Origin: Opitutaceae bacterium
GTDB lineage: Bacteria; Verrucomicrobiota; Verrucomicrobiia; Opitutales; Opitutaceae
Direction: 5' to 3'
NCBI GenBank assembly: GCA_020847775.1
Contig: JADLBI010000272.1
Span: 1 to 18,864, forward strand
Length of the DNA stretch: 18,864 bases
Part shown: positions 1 to 8,324 of the stretch, in pieces
Position numbering within the stretch: the first letter of the stretch is position 1
How the letters are laid out: each line of letters begins with the position of its first letter
Translations under genes and position numbers: made by a program
Notes under the pieces: model-generated
What the model was told of the DNA's origin: nothing
Databases searched by the model: none
What the model saw: only the letters and a program-made list of their open reading frames with translations

Positions 1-93
1 GGATTTGCCCTCGAGAAACTTGAACTTCAGGTGCCCATACCACGCGAGGGTCATGAACACATTGGAACACACGAGCAGTAGGATGGTTTTCAT
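1..93 (-). CDS. DUF486 / DMT-family small membrane protein, N-terminal part
   Basis: Only the first 31 codons lie in the window; the gene runs off the left edge. It starts at the ATG whose complement is at 91-93. The peptide begins MKTILLLVCSNVFMTLAWYG and continues with a HLKFK stretch. This matches the conserved start of the DUF486 family, small proteins of about 110-120 residues with four membrane helices, grouped with drug/metabolite-transporter-like proteins. The function of the family is not established. The gene is the last member seen of a minus-strand run and follows the epimerase gene by 45 bases, with a 13-bp dyad between them. No good Shine-Dalgarno sequence precedes the start. 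The family call rests on the N-terminus alone. Confidence 0.75.
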   Translation of the reverse strand, partial: MKTILLLVCSNVFMTLAWYGHLKFKFLEGKS

Positions 94-117
94 GCGAATA
101 ACGGCGCCACGCCCCAT

Positions 118-150
118 GCCAGTTTGTAACGTATTATGTTACAAACTGGC
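118..150. repeat. Perfect 13-bp inverted repeat between epimerase and DUF486 genes
   Basis: Arms GCCAGTTTGTAAC (118-130) and GTTACAAACTGGC (138-150) pair perfectly around a 7-base AT-rich loop (131-137). The right arm contains the stop codon and last codons of the epimerase gene, and the left arm ends 24 bases before the DUF486 start. Neither strand has a T-run after the stem, so it is not a classic intrinsic terminator. It could be an mRNA hairpin, a weak terminator, or a TTGTAAC-N7-GTTACAA operator for the downstream gene. Confidence 0.6.
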
Positions 151-1143
151 TGGGGCGGGTGATCCGGGCTCGGGGTGGTAGTAGGCTTTGAACCACTCGA
201 CGAAGTGACGGAGGCCGTCCTCGAGCGGCACGCGCGGGGTGTAGCCGACGGCGGCGTGGATGCGGTCGAGCGAGGCGCAGGTTTCGGGCACGTCGGCGGG
301 TTGCGGCGGGAGCAGATTTAGCTTCGCTTCCCGGCCGATGAGTTGTTCGAGCATGCGCACAAACAGCAAGGTTTCGACCGGACGGTGATGCCCGAGATTA
401 AAAATGCGAAACGGCGGCACGGGAACCTCGCGCGGCGGATAAAGCAGCACTTTCAACACGCCGTCGGTGATGTCGTCGATATAGGTGAAGTCGCGGCGGG
501 CTTTGCCCTCGGCGAAGAGGTCGATGGTTTCGCCCGCAAAAATCGCCTTCGCGAACAGCGTCGGCGCGGTGTCGGGCCGGCCCCACGGTCCGTAAACATT
601 GAAGAACCGCAGGCCGGTCAGCGCGAGCCCGTGCAGGTGCGCGTAACTGTGCGCCATCGTCTCGTTGGCCTTCTTCGTCGCGCCGTAAAACGAGAGCGGA
701 TGACTCGTGTCACCATCCTCCGTGAAAGGAATCGTCGCCGTCGCGCCATAGACGCTACTCGATGAGGCGAACACGGTGTGCTTCGGCGGATGCGCCCGGG
801 CGGATTCGAGCACGTTGAAAAAACCGATCAGGTTGCTCTGCACGTAGGCCTCGGGCTTGGTCACGCTGTAGCGCACATTGGCCTGCGCGCCAAGATGCAC
901 CACGTAGTCGGGTTTGAAGTGCGCCCAGAGTCCCGCGAGTTTGCCCGGCTCGGCGAAGTCGCACTGCACGAAGCGAAGGTTATCGCGCCCGTCGAGTTCG
1001 GCGAGCCGCGCGCGCTTCAGCGCCACGTCGTAGTAATCGTTGAGGTTGTCGATGCCCAGCACCTCGCACTCCGCCTTGGCGGTCAGCCGCTGACAGAGGT
1101 GGTAGCCGATAAAGCCGGCCGCGCCGGTCACGAGCACTTTCAT
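139..1143 (-). CDS. NAD-dependent epimerase, UDP-glucuronate 4-epimerase type
   Basis: A 334-residue extended short-chain dehydrogenase/reductase. The NAD-binding Rossmann motif GxxGxxG lies at residues 7-13 (GAAGFIG). The catalytic Ser cluster at 127-130 precedes SVYG, and the Tyr153-x3-Lys157 pair is in SFYGATKKAN. The segments RYSVTKPEAYVQSN and RDFTYIDDI are typical of UDP-glucuronate 4-epimerases, which interconvert UDP-glucuronate and UDP-galacturonate for surface polysaccharide. Length fits the family (about 320-350). The start ATG at 1143 directly precedes the Rossmann strand and is the only sensible one. The gene follows the glycosidase gene by 64 bases on the same strand. Substrate specificity within the family (UDP-GlcA against UDP-Glc or other nucleotide sugars) is inferred from sequence resemblance only. 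Confidence 0.9.
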   Translation of the reverse strand: MKVLVTGAAGFIGYHLCQRLTAKAECEVLGIDNLNDYYDVALKRARLAELDGRDNLRFVQCDFAEPGKLAGLWAHFKPDYVVHLGAQANVRYSVTKPEAYVQSNLIGFFNVLESARAHPPKHTVFASSSSVYGATATIPFTEDGDTSHPLSFYGATKKANETMAHSYAHLHGLALTGLRFFNVYGPWGRPDTAPTLFAKAIFAGETIDLFAEGKARRDFTYIDDITDGVLKVLLYPPREVPVPPFRIFNLGHHRPVETLLFVRMLEQLIGREAKLNLLPPQPADVPETCASLDRIHAAVGYTPRVPLEDGLRHFVEWFKAYYHPEPGSPAPASL

Positions 1144-1207
1144 CTGCGTGGGTATGGCGCAGCGGCGCGGTGGCGGCTAGGCGAAATTTCGCCCGGACGT
1201 GGGTGGC

Positions 1208-2221
1208 TCAGGCGGGCGGGTGCAGCGGGAGGTCGAGCCAAGCGAGGCCGATGTCGCGCTGCATATTGGTGGCGATGCCGCCGTGGTTGCCGTCGTAGAG
1301 CAAGGCGAGGCGTCGGCCGACGGGCATAACGGTGGGCATGCCGATGGAGCGTTGCGACCAGGTGCAGTTGTGGCGATCGAGGACGACGGCCTTGTGGCGC
1401 GCGTCCCAATGACGGAGATCGCGCGACCAATACATCCAGATCGCGTCGGTCCATTCGCCGAACGTGCCATCGGCGCGCGATTCGGAGGCAATGTGATTGG
1501 TGAAAAGAAACCAGCAGCTGTTGGCGGGTTCGTAATAAAGGGTGGTATTCTCGAGCTGCTCGTTGACGGGAAAAAGCGGTTCGGGGTCGAGGGTCCACGG
1601 GCCGCCGAGATCGCGGGTGCGCGCGAGCCCGAGGGTGCGTTGCACGCAACCACCGGGAGGCGCCTCGGAGGTCGCGCTGAAAAATTGGAGATATTCCGCC
1701 CCGTCGCGCACGATGTAACCAGGGCTCGCGGTGACCGAGTAGTAGGTGCCGGGCTTGGTGGTGAATGGCCGCAATTGCGCGTCCTTCGTCCAAGGGCCGA
1801 CCAGCCGCGGCGCCGTGGCGCTGAGGGTGAGGTAGGGGAAGGCCGGGATGAAATCGGGCGCGGGCGTGGCGTTGGGCGAGGCCACGTAAAACATGCGCCA
1901 TTGCGCGCCGTCATGAATCACCCACGGCGACGTGGCGGTGGCCGCGTCAGGCGAGCCAGGCGGACCGAAGTCGAGCACGGGGCCGTGGCGTTCCCAAGTG
2001 ACGAGGTCGCGGCTGGTGGCGAGGCACGCGAGCCAACCGCGCGAGCCCGCCCCATCGTAGAACAGATGATACACCCCGTCTTCGATCCAGATGCTGGCCT
2101 CGCGGGCACCAAGATAATCGCAGCGCGCCGGCCCTTGGGCGTGGCGAAAAACGACACCTTGATCGAGGGCATCGAGGCGCAGATGGGCGGCCGGGCGACC
2201 GTCGGGAAACGTGGTGGGCAT
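1208..2221 (-). CDS. Predicted five-bladed beta-propeller glycosidase (GH43/GH130-like)
   Basis: A 337-residue protein with the repeating blade pattern of glycosidase clans F/J and their relatives: SIWIEDGVYHLFYDG (43-57), ATSRDLVTWERHGPVL (68-83), SPWVIHDGAQWRMFYV (98-113), SPGYIVRDGAEYLQFF (166-181), TTLYYEPANSCWFLFTN (226-242) and a closing DIGLAWLDLP (323-332). Such enzymes hydrolyse or phosphorolyse plant or algal sugars. No signal peptide is visible, so it is probably cytoplasmic. A start at ATG 2221 is preferred; an upstream TTG at 2266 would add 15 residues of low-complexity sequence. Neither has a clear ribosome binding site. It lies 73 bases after the PhyH gene and 64 before the epimerase, suggesting one operon for handling a modified sugar. 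The exact GH family cannot be fixed by eye. Confidence 0.75.
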   Translation of the reverse strand: MPTTFPDGRPAAHLRLDALDQGVVFRHAQGPARCDYLGAREASIWIEDGVYHLFYDGAGSRGWLACLATSRDLVTWERHGPVLDFGPPGSPDAATATSPWVIHDGAQWRMFYVASPNATPAPDFIPAFPYLTLSATAPRLVGPWTKDAQLRPFTTKPGTYYSVTASPGYIVRDGAEYLQFFSATSEAPPGGCVQRTLGLARTRDLGGPWTLDPEPLFPVNEQLENTTLYYEPANSCWFLFTNHIASESRADGTFGEWTDAIWMYWSRDLRHWDARHKAVVLDRHNCTWSQRSIGMPTVMPVGRRLALLYDGNHGGIATNMQRDIGLAWLDLPLHPPA

Positions 2222-2294
2222 GGGTTCGGGATGGTGGGTTGAGAGCCCGGGCGAATGTCGTGACAAAATCTAGTAGCCCCGAGCCGACGCGGCT

Positions 2295-3158
2295 TTAGCA
2301 GCTCACGTTTTTGCCCTCGCTGCCAAAGAGGCGCAGGCGTTCCTCGCTGTCGGGGCGTTGGGCGACGTCGGCCGGGGCGTAGTGATACTGCAGCGCGCGG
2401 CGGCGGCTGCCGGACGAATTATGGGGGGTGCCATGCGGCAGCAGACCGCTGAAAAACAGCAGGCCGCCGGGCTGGAGCGGCGCGGCGACAGAGCGCTGAC
2501 CCATGATCTCGGTGTCGCAAATCTGCCAGTCGCGACGTTGGAAATGGATGCGCGGACCGGTCTTGTGCTGGCCGGGGAGAAATTGCATGCAGCCGTTCTC
2601 AATCGTGGCCTCGTCGAGGGCGATCCACACGCCGACGACCGGCGTGCCGTGCGGGTAGTTGAAATAGGCGTTGTCTTGGTGCCATGGTTTTTCGCGGCCG
2701 AGGCGCGGCGGCTTGATCAGCGCCATGTCTTGAAACAACTGCGGAGCGCGGTCGCCGAGCAGCGCGCTCACGGCGCGGAGGAGCTTTGGGTGATGAGAGA
2801 TCGCCTTCAGGCGCGGATCAAATTCCACAAAGAACATCAGTTTGCGCACGGCGTCCTGGCGCGCTTCCGGCCCGAGTTGGGGTAAAATCTCCTGCGCCTT
2901 CGCTTCAAACGAAATGCAGGTGAACTCCGGGTTGCCGCCCATGATGAGATGAAGGAGCCCCTGCAGGGCGTCGTTCACCTCGGCGGCGCTAAAGGCTTGG
3001 CGCACGATCAGGTAGCCTTGTTCGTTGAAGTGCGCGATTTCTGCCGGACCAATATCGTCTAGGTGCTCCACGCCGAAGCCAGCCCCGACGGGTTGATAGA
3101 GCTCCGGCGCGTGCATGTCGGAGCCTGGGTCGAATTGAATTGGAGTCGCGGTGTTCAT
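2295..3158 (-). CDS. Phytanoyl-CoA dioxygenase (PhyH) family Fe(II)/2-oxoglutarate oxygenase
   Basis: A 287-residue PhyH-family protein. The double-stranded beta-helix iron ligands are intact: His160 and Asp162 in PWHQDNAYF, and distal His242 in LLPHGTPHN. Arg residues at 252-254 (SRRRALQYHY) are placed to bind 2-oxoglutarate. FNEQGYLIVRQAF (44-56) is the usual N-terminal strand of the family. Members hydroxylate small molecules, and bacterial paralogues rarely have known substrates. It is the first gene of a minus-strand run with the glycosidase and epimerase, so a sugar-derived or plant-derived substrate is plausible but inferred. The start ATG at 3158 follows a candidate promoter at 3188-3218. 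No Shine-Dalgarno is visible. Confidence 0.88.
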   Translation of the reverse strand: MNTATPIQFDPGSDMHAPELYQPVGAGFGVEHLDDIGPAEIAHFNEQGYLIVRQAFSAAEVNDALQGLLHLIMGGNPEFTCISFEAKAQEILPQLGPEARQDAVRKLMFFVEFDPRLKAISHHPKLLRAVSALLGDRAPQLFQDMALIKPPRLGREKPWHQDNAYFNYPHGTPVVGVWIALDEATIENGCMQFLPGQHKTGPRIHFQRRDWQICDTEIMGQRSVAAPLQPGGLLFFSGLLPHGTPHNSSGSRRRALQYHYAPADVAQRPDSEERLRLFGSEGKNVSC

Positions 3159-3187
3159 GTGGAGAAGAGGGCGGGGAGCGTGGCGAT

Positions 3188-3218
3188 ACCATAGCTCATC
3201 CGGCGGAGATTATGTCAA
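3188..3218 (-). promoter_or_regulatory. Candidate sigma-70-like promoter for the PhyH operon
   Basis: Read on the minus strand, a perfect TTGACA -35 box (complement of 3213-3218) is followed after 19 bases by TATGGT (complement of 3188-3193), a 4/6 match to the -10 consensus. The spacing is two bases longer than ideal. Transcription would start about 25 bases before the PhyH ATG at 3158. The region lies between two divergent genes. This is motif matching only. Confidence 0.35.
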
Positions 3219-3296
3219 AATTTTCCAAACTTGCACTTGCGGGCACAAAATCGCGCCCATTAATTTGTCAGGCTCCACCAAGAATTAGTTTTGCAT

Positions 3297-3632
3297 ATGA
3301 TCATCAAAGCCTACCTCAAACCGTCTTGCGGTTGGTCCAACGGCGTCCGCGCCGTCATGCGCAAGCACGGGCTAAAGTTTGAGGACATCGATATCATCAA
3401 CAATCGCGCCAACTACGCCGAAATGGTGCAGAAGTCCGGCCAGCCCCTCTCGCCCTGCGTGGAGATCGACGGGGTGATGCTGGCCGACGTCTCGGGTGAA
3501 GAGGTCGAAAATTACATGCTGAGCAACGACTTGGTCAAACCGACCGACGCTACGGCCGACGCCGCCACAGACTCGGGTTGCTCACGCGAAGAGCACGCCA
3601 AAATGGCCACTAAAACCATCCGATTCTTCTGA
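3297..3632 (+). CDS. Glutaredoxin-like protein with CGWS active site
   Basis: A 111-residue thioredoxin-fold protein. The active site is Cys11-Gly-Trp-Ser14 in KPSCGWSNGVRAV, so only one of the two usual cysteines is present, as in monothiol glutaredoxins. The cis-Pro loop reads QPLSPCVEIDG, followed by a SGEEVENYM helix. A C-terminal tail of about 30 residues carries another Cys (DSGCSREEH) and ends in IRFF. ATG 3297 is preferred over an in-frame TTG two codons upstream. A terminator follows and gltB starts 119 bases downstream on the same strand. A role in redox regulation or iron-sulfur supply to glutamate synthase is suggested by position only. Confidence 0.85.
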   Translation: MIIKAYLKPSCGWSNGVRAVMRKHGLKFEDIDIINNRANYAEMVQKSGQPLSPCVEIDGVMLADVSGEEVENYMLSNDLVKPTDATADAATDSGCSREEHAKMATKTIRFF

Positions 3633-3669
3633 CGAGAGCTCCTCCGTGATACTCCCGGCCGGCTCTCGT
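3632..3669 (+). promoter_or_regulatory. Alternative hairpin competing with the terminator before gltB
   Basis: ACGAGAGC (3632-3639) is an exact complement of GCTCTCGT (3662-3669). The right arm overlaps the left arm of the terminator stem (3658-3664) by three bases, so the two structures cannot form together in full. This is the geometry of an antiterminator/terminator pair. The left arm begins at the last base of the glutaredoxin stop codon. No leader peptide or ligand-binding domain is visible. Confidence 0.35.
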
Positions 3670-3690
3670 AATCCGAAGCCGGCTTTTTTT
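3658..3690 (+). terminator. Intrinsic terminator between glutaredoxin and gltB
   Basis: A stem of GCCGGCT (3658-3664) and AGCCGGC (3677-3683) with a 12-base loop is followed directly by seven T residues (3684-3690). This is a textbook intrinsic terminator for the glutaredoxin transcript. It lies 62 bases upstream of the preferred gltB start, so gltB needs its own promoter or controlled read-through. Confidence 0.8.
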
Positions 3691-3751
3691 GCGCCTAATG
3701 CATCCCGCCGAACCATCTGGACTAATTCCTGCTCAACCGACTCTCCGACCC

Positions 3752-6700
3752 ATGACCAAGCCCATCCCATCGCCCCTTTACCATCCTGACCAGGAACACG
3801 ACGCCTGCGGGGTCGGCTTTATTGCCAAGATCACCGGCGAACGCAGCCACGACCTGGTCGAACGCGCCCTGACCGCCCTCCGTTCGCTCGCCCACCGCGG
3901 CGCGATTGATGCCGATGCCGTCACCGGCGATGGCGCCGGTTTGCTCACGCAAATCCCGGTGGAAATCCTGCGCGAGCATCTCGAAAAGAAGAAGAAGCAC
4001 CTGCTGCACGATCACGACCTCGGTGTCGGCATGATCTTTTTGCCCCGGCAAGACGAGTCCGCCCAGGTGGCCGGCAAGAAGATCGTCGAGCAAGCGGTGA
4101 AGGCGGAAGGTCTTGTCTTCCTCGGCTGGCGCGAAGTGCCGGTGGACGCTTCTTGCCTCGGCCGCAAGGCCCTCGAAACCCAGCCGCTCATCGTCCAAGC
4201 CCTCGTCTCGCGCAAGGAAGACGAGACCCCCGACGACGAATTCGAGCGCAAGCTCTTTCTCGTGCAAAAAACCGCCGAGCGTCGCGTCGGCGAGCTCGGC
4301 ATGGAGGGCTTCTACATCTGCTCCTTCTCCTCGCGCACCATCGTTTACAAGGGCCTCTTCAACGCCCCGCAGGTCCGCAAATACTTCCTCGACCTGAAGT
4401 CGCCCAAGTTCACCTCGGCGTTCGCTATTTTCCACCAGCGCTACTCGACCAACACGTTCCCGACCTGGCATCTCGCGCACCCGTTCCGCATGATGGCGCA
4501 CAATGGCGAGATCAACACCATCCGCGGCAACCGCAGCCTCATGGCCGCACGCGAGCGCAGCCCGGCGAGCGGCGTGTGGGGCGGCCGGTTTAAGGACCTG
4601 CAGCCACTTGTGCAGCCCGACCTGAGCGACTCCGCGTCGTTCGACAACACCCTGCAGCTCCTCACCCTCAGCGGCCGCGATCCGACCCAGGCCTGCACCA
4701 TCATGATGCCGCCGGCTTGGGAGCACGACGCGCGGCTCACCCCCGAGCAACGCGCGTTTTACCGCTACCACGCCTGCATGCTCGAGCCGTGGGACGGCCC
4801 CGCGGCCATCGCCTTCACCGACGGCAAGATCATCGGCGCCGCGCTCGACCGCAACGGCCTGCGCCCGGCGCGCTACAAAATTTTTGACGACGGCTACGTG
4901 ATGGTCGCCAGCGAGGCGGGCCTCGTGCACGACTGGCCCGGCAAGGTCGTGACCAACGGCCGCCTCGGCCCTGGACGCATGATCGCGATCGATCTGACGG
5001 CGCAAAAATTCCTCGGCGACGAGGAAATTAAACAGCACCTCGCCCAAGACCCCCGCTTCGGGGTCTGGTGCGACACCCACCTCGTCCAGCTGGAAAAATT
5101 CGCCACCGTCCCAGACGAGACCGCCGCCACTGAGGTCCCGGTCGCCCCACAACTCGCGTTCGGCTACGATCTCGACGAGCGCGAGATGATCCTCACCCCG
5201 TTGGTCGAGGGTATCGAGCCGACGGGTTCGATGGGCGACGACACACCGCTCGCCGTGCTCTCCCGCCGACCGCGCCTGCTCTACACCTATTTCAAGCAGC
5301 TCTTCGCGCAGGTCACCAATCCGCCGATCGACTCCATCCGAGAAAAGTCGGTCATGTCGCTCACCATGTATCTCGGCGGCCGCCTCGGCCTCTTTGAGGA
5401 GCTCCCGAAGACCAGCGGCTACGTGGAACTCGATTCGCCGGTGCTCTTTGATCACGAAGTCGCCGCGCTGAACGAGGTGCCCTTTCTCAAGGACCGCGTG
5501 GTGCGGCTCGACGCGACGTTTGACGCCGCCAAGGGCCCGGGCGCGCTCGAATACGCCGTCACCGAACTCGCCGGCCAAGCCTGCGCCGCCGTCGAGGACC
5601 AACACGCCAAGGTCATCATTATTTCCGACCGCGGCATCTCCGCCGAGCGCGCCGCCATCCCGATGCTGCTCGCCGTCGGCGCCGTCAGCCGCCGCCTCTC
5701 CCGCGCGGGCCACGGCTTGCGCTGCGACATCCTCGCGGAGACCGGCGAGGCGCGCGACGTGCACCACATCGCCACGCTGCTCGGCTTTGGCGCCACCGCG
5801 GTTAATCCCTACCTCGCGTTCGAGATCGTGAGCCAAATCGCCGCCGCCGGCGGCTTGGCCAAGCCGGTCACGCCCGGGCAGGCCCGCGAAAATTACAAGA
5901 AAGCGATGGGCTCCGGCCTGATGAAAATCATGGCCAAGATGGGCATCAGCACGCTGCTCAGCTATAGCGGCGCTCAGCTCTTCGAGGCACTCGGCATCGG
6001 CCGCAAAGTCATGGAAGATTGTTTCTCGCGCGCCGCCTCTCCCATCGGCGGCATCGGCTACGCCGACATCGCGGTGGAATCGCTTCGGCGGCACGCCAAC
6101 GCCTTTGCGCCGCCGACCGAGGCTGGCGCGGAACCCGCCCCGCCCGCCTTGCACAACGAGGGCTACCTGCGCGTCAACAAGCGCGGCGAAGGCGAGTTCC
6201 ACGGCTGGAACCCCAAGGTGGTCTCGGCGATGAACCGCTTCACCCGCGAGTCCTCCGCCGACAACTACGGCGGCTGGAAATCCGTCTCCGACGAACATCA
6301 ACCTCTCGCGCTCAAGGACCTGCTCAAAATCCGTTTCGACAAACGCACGCCCATCAGTGTGGACGAGGTCGAACCCGTGGAGGACATCCGCAAGCGTTTC
6401 ACCACCGCCGGCATGTCGCTCGGCGCGCTCTCGCCCGAGGCCCACGAGGCCCTCGCCATCGCGATGAACCGCATCGGCGGCAAATCCAACTCCGGCGAGG
6501 GCGGCGAAGATCCCGCGCGCTTCTCCGTGCGCCCCAACGGTGATTCCGCCAACAGCGCGATCAAGCAGGTCGCCTCCGGCCGGTTCGGGGTGCACGCCGA
6601 ATACCTCGCCAACGCCCGCGAGATCGAACTCAAGATGGCCCAAGGCGCGAAGCCCGGCGAAGGCGGCCAGCTACCCGGCCACAAGGTGTCGCCACTCATC

Positions 6701-7750
6701 GCGCGCCTGCGCTGCAGCGTGCCCGGCGTCACCCTCATCTCGCCCCCACCGCACCACGACATCTATTCGATCGAAGACCTCGCGCAGCTCATCTTCGACC
6801 TCAAGGAGGTCAACCCGCGCGCCAAGGTCTGCGTGAAACTCGTGTCGTGCTCCGGCGTCGGCACCATCGCCGCCGGCGTCGCCAAAGCCTATGCCGACGT
6901 GGTGCTCGTTTCCGGCCACGAAGGCGGCACCGGCGCCTCGCCCCTCGCCTCGATCAAAAACGCCGGCTCCGCTTGGGAAATCGGCGTCGCCGAGGCGCAC
7001 CAAGTGCTCATGATGAACGGACTGCGCAACCGCATCGTGCTCCGCACCGACGGCGGCATGAAGACCGGGCGCGATATCGTCGTCGCCGCGCTGCTCGGTG
7101 CCGAGGAGTTCAATTTCGGCACCGCCGCGCTCATCGCAGCCGGCTGCGCGATGTTCCGCATCTGCCACACCAACAACTGCCCGGTCGGCGTCGCCACGCA
7201 GCGCGAGGACCTGCGCGCCAAATTCCGCGGCAAGCCCGAGAACGTTATTAACTTCTTCAACGCCGTGGCTGACGACGTGCGCCACTACCTCGCGAAACTC
7301 GGCGCGCGCACACTCAACGAGGTGATCGGCCGCACGGAATTGCTCCAGCAGATTGAGGACTCCGAAAACCCGAAGTCGCAAACGATCGATCTGGCCGCCC
7401 TGTTGCACGATCCCGACCCGACCAACGAACTCGACCGCCACCACACGCGCCCGCGCAACGAGCGCTTCGGCAGCGAAGGCTCGCTCGACGAAGCCATCTT
7501 GCAAGAGGCGCGCGACGTCATCCTCGGCAAGAGCTCGCGCCTCGTCGCCCGCTACAAGATCACCAACGTCAACCGCGACATCGGCACGCACCTCTCCGGC
7601 CAAATCGCCTACCAACGCGGCAATCTGGGCCTGCCGCCCGGCACGATCGATCTCACCCTCAACGGCAGCGCCGGCCAGAGCTTCGGCGCGTTCCTCGTCA
7701 ACGGCATCAAGCTCACCCTCAACGGCGAGGCCAACGACTATGTCGGCTAG
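3752..7750 (+). CDS. gltB: Glutamate synthase large subunit, ended early by an amber codon
   Basis: This gives 1332 residues of the glutamate synthase alpha subunit, which makes two glutamates from glutamine and 2-oxoglutarate. In order: an 18-residue propeptide and the type-2 glutamine amidotransferase domain with nucleophile Cys19 (EHDACGVGF); the central domain; the FMN-binding synthase domain (SGEGGEDPARF near 915, GHEGGTGASPL near 1055); the 3Fe-4S cysteines 1132, 1138 and 1143 (CAMFRICHTNNC, C-x5-C-x4-C); and the start of the GXGXG beta-helix domain. The frame then hits TAG at 7748-7750 within NDYVG-stop-GM, where the family has an invariant Lys (NDYVGKGM). One base change from AAG explains it. 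The remaining 184 residues continue in frame from 7751. ATG 3752 is preferred because it gives the short propeptide usual for the family; ATG 3698 and TTG 3689 abut the terminator. No gltD is in the window. Confidence 0.9.
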   Translation: MTKPIPSPLYHPDQEHDACGVGFIAKITGERSHDLVERALTALRSLAHRGAIDADAVTGDGAGLLTQIPVEILREHLEKKKKHLLHDHDLGVGMIFLPRQDESAQVAGKKIVEQAVKAEGLVFLGWREVPVDASCLGRKALETQPLIVQALVSRKEDETPDDEFERKLFLVQKTAERRVGELGMEGFYICSFSSRTIVYKGLFNAPQVRKYFLDLKSPKFTSAFAIFHQRYSTNTFPTWHLAHPFRMMAHNGEINTIRGNRSLMAARERSPASGVWGGRFKDLQPLVQPDLSDSASFDNTLQLLTLSGRDPTQACTIMMPPAWEHDARLTPEQRAFYRYHACMLEPWDGPAAIAFTDGKIIGAALDRNGLRPARYKIFDDGYVMVASEAGLVHDWPGKVVTNGRLGPGRMIAIDLTAQKFLGDEEIKQHLAQDPRFGVWCDTHLVQLEKFATVPDETAATEVPVAPQLAFGYDLDEREMILTPLVEGIEPTGSMGDDTPLAVLSRRPRLLYTYFKQLFAQVTNPPIDSIREKSVMSLTMYLGGRLGLFEELPKTSGYVELDSPVLFDHEVAALNEVPFLKDRVVRLDATFDAAKGPGALEYAVTELAGQACAAVEDQHAKVIIISDRGISAERAAIPMLLAVGAVSRRLSRAGHGLRCDILAETGEARDVHHIATLLGFGATAVNPYLAFEIVSQIAAAGGLAKPVTPGQARENYKKAMGSGLMKIMAKMGISTLLSYSGAQLFEALGIGRKVMEDCFSRAASPIGGIGYADIAVESLRRHANAFAPPTEAGAEPAPPALHNEGYLRVNKRGEGEFHGWNPKVVSAMNRFTRESSADNYGGWKSVSDEHQPLALKDLLKIRFDKRTPISVDEVEPVEDIRKRFTTAGMSLGALSPEAHEALAIAMNRIGGKSNSGEGGEDPARFSVRPNGDSANSAIKQVASGRFGVHAEYLANAREIELKMAQGAKPGEGGQLPGHKVSPLIARLRCSVPGVTLISPPPHHDIYSIEDLAQLIFDLKEVNPRAKVCVKLVSCSGVGTIAAGVAKAYADVVLVSGHEGGTGASPLASIKNAGSAWEIGVAEAHQVLMMNGLRNRIVLRTDGGMKTGRDIVVAALLGAEEFNFGTAALIAAGCAMFRICHTNNCPVGVATQREDLRAKFRGKPENVINFFNAVADDVRHYLAKLGARTLNEVIGRTELLQQIEDSENPKSQTIDLAALLHDPDPTNELDRHHTRPRNERFGSEGSLDEAILQEARDVILGKSSRLVARYKITNVNRDIGTHLSGQIAYQRGNLGLPPGTIDLTLNGSAGQSFGAFLVNGIKLTLNGEANDYVG
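7748..7750 (+). other. In-frame amber codon inside gltB
   Basis: The reading frame from 3752 reads GAC TAT GTC GGC TAG GGC ATG AAC GGC GGC. The codons on both sides encode the conserved GltB motif NDYVG(K)GMxGG without any shift. The TAG therefore replaces a Lys codon, most simply AAG to TAG by one A-to-T change. It may be a true nonsense mutation, a sequencing or assembly error, or a site of read-through or reinitiation. Confidence 0.9.
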
Positions 7751-7753
7751 GGC

Positions 7754-8305
<552 letters not shown>

Positions 8306-8324
8306 GCCTTCGTTAAACTCGCCC

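Noticed and set aside
3722..6643. A 973-codon open frame on the minus strand opposite gltB
   Set aside because: The opposite strand encodes a clear, motif-rich GltB. The antisense frame is a GC-rich shadow with Ala/Gly/Arg/Val/His-rich, family-free sequence.
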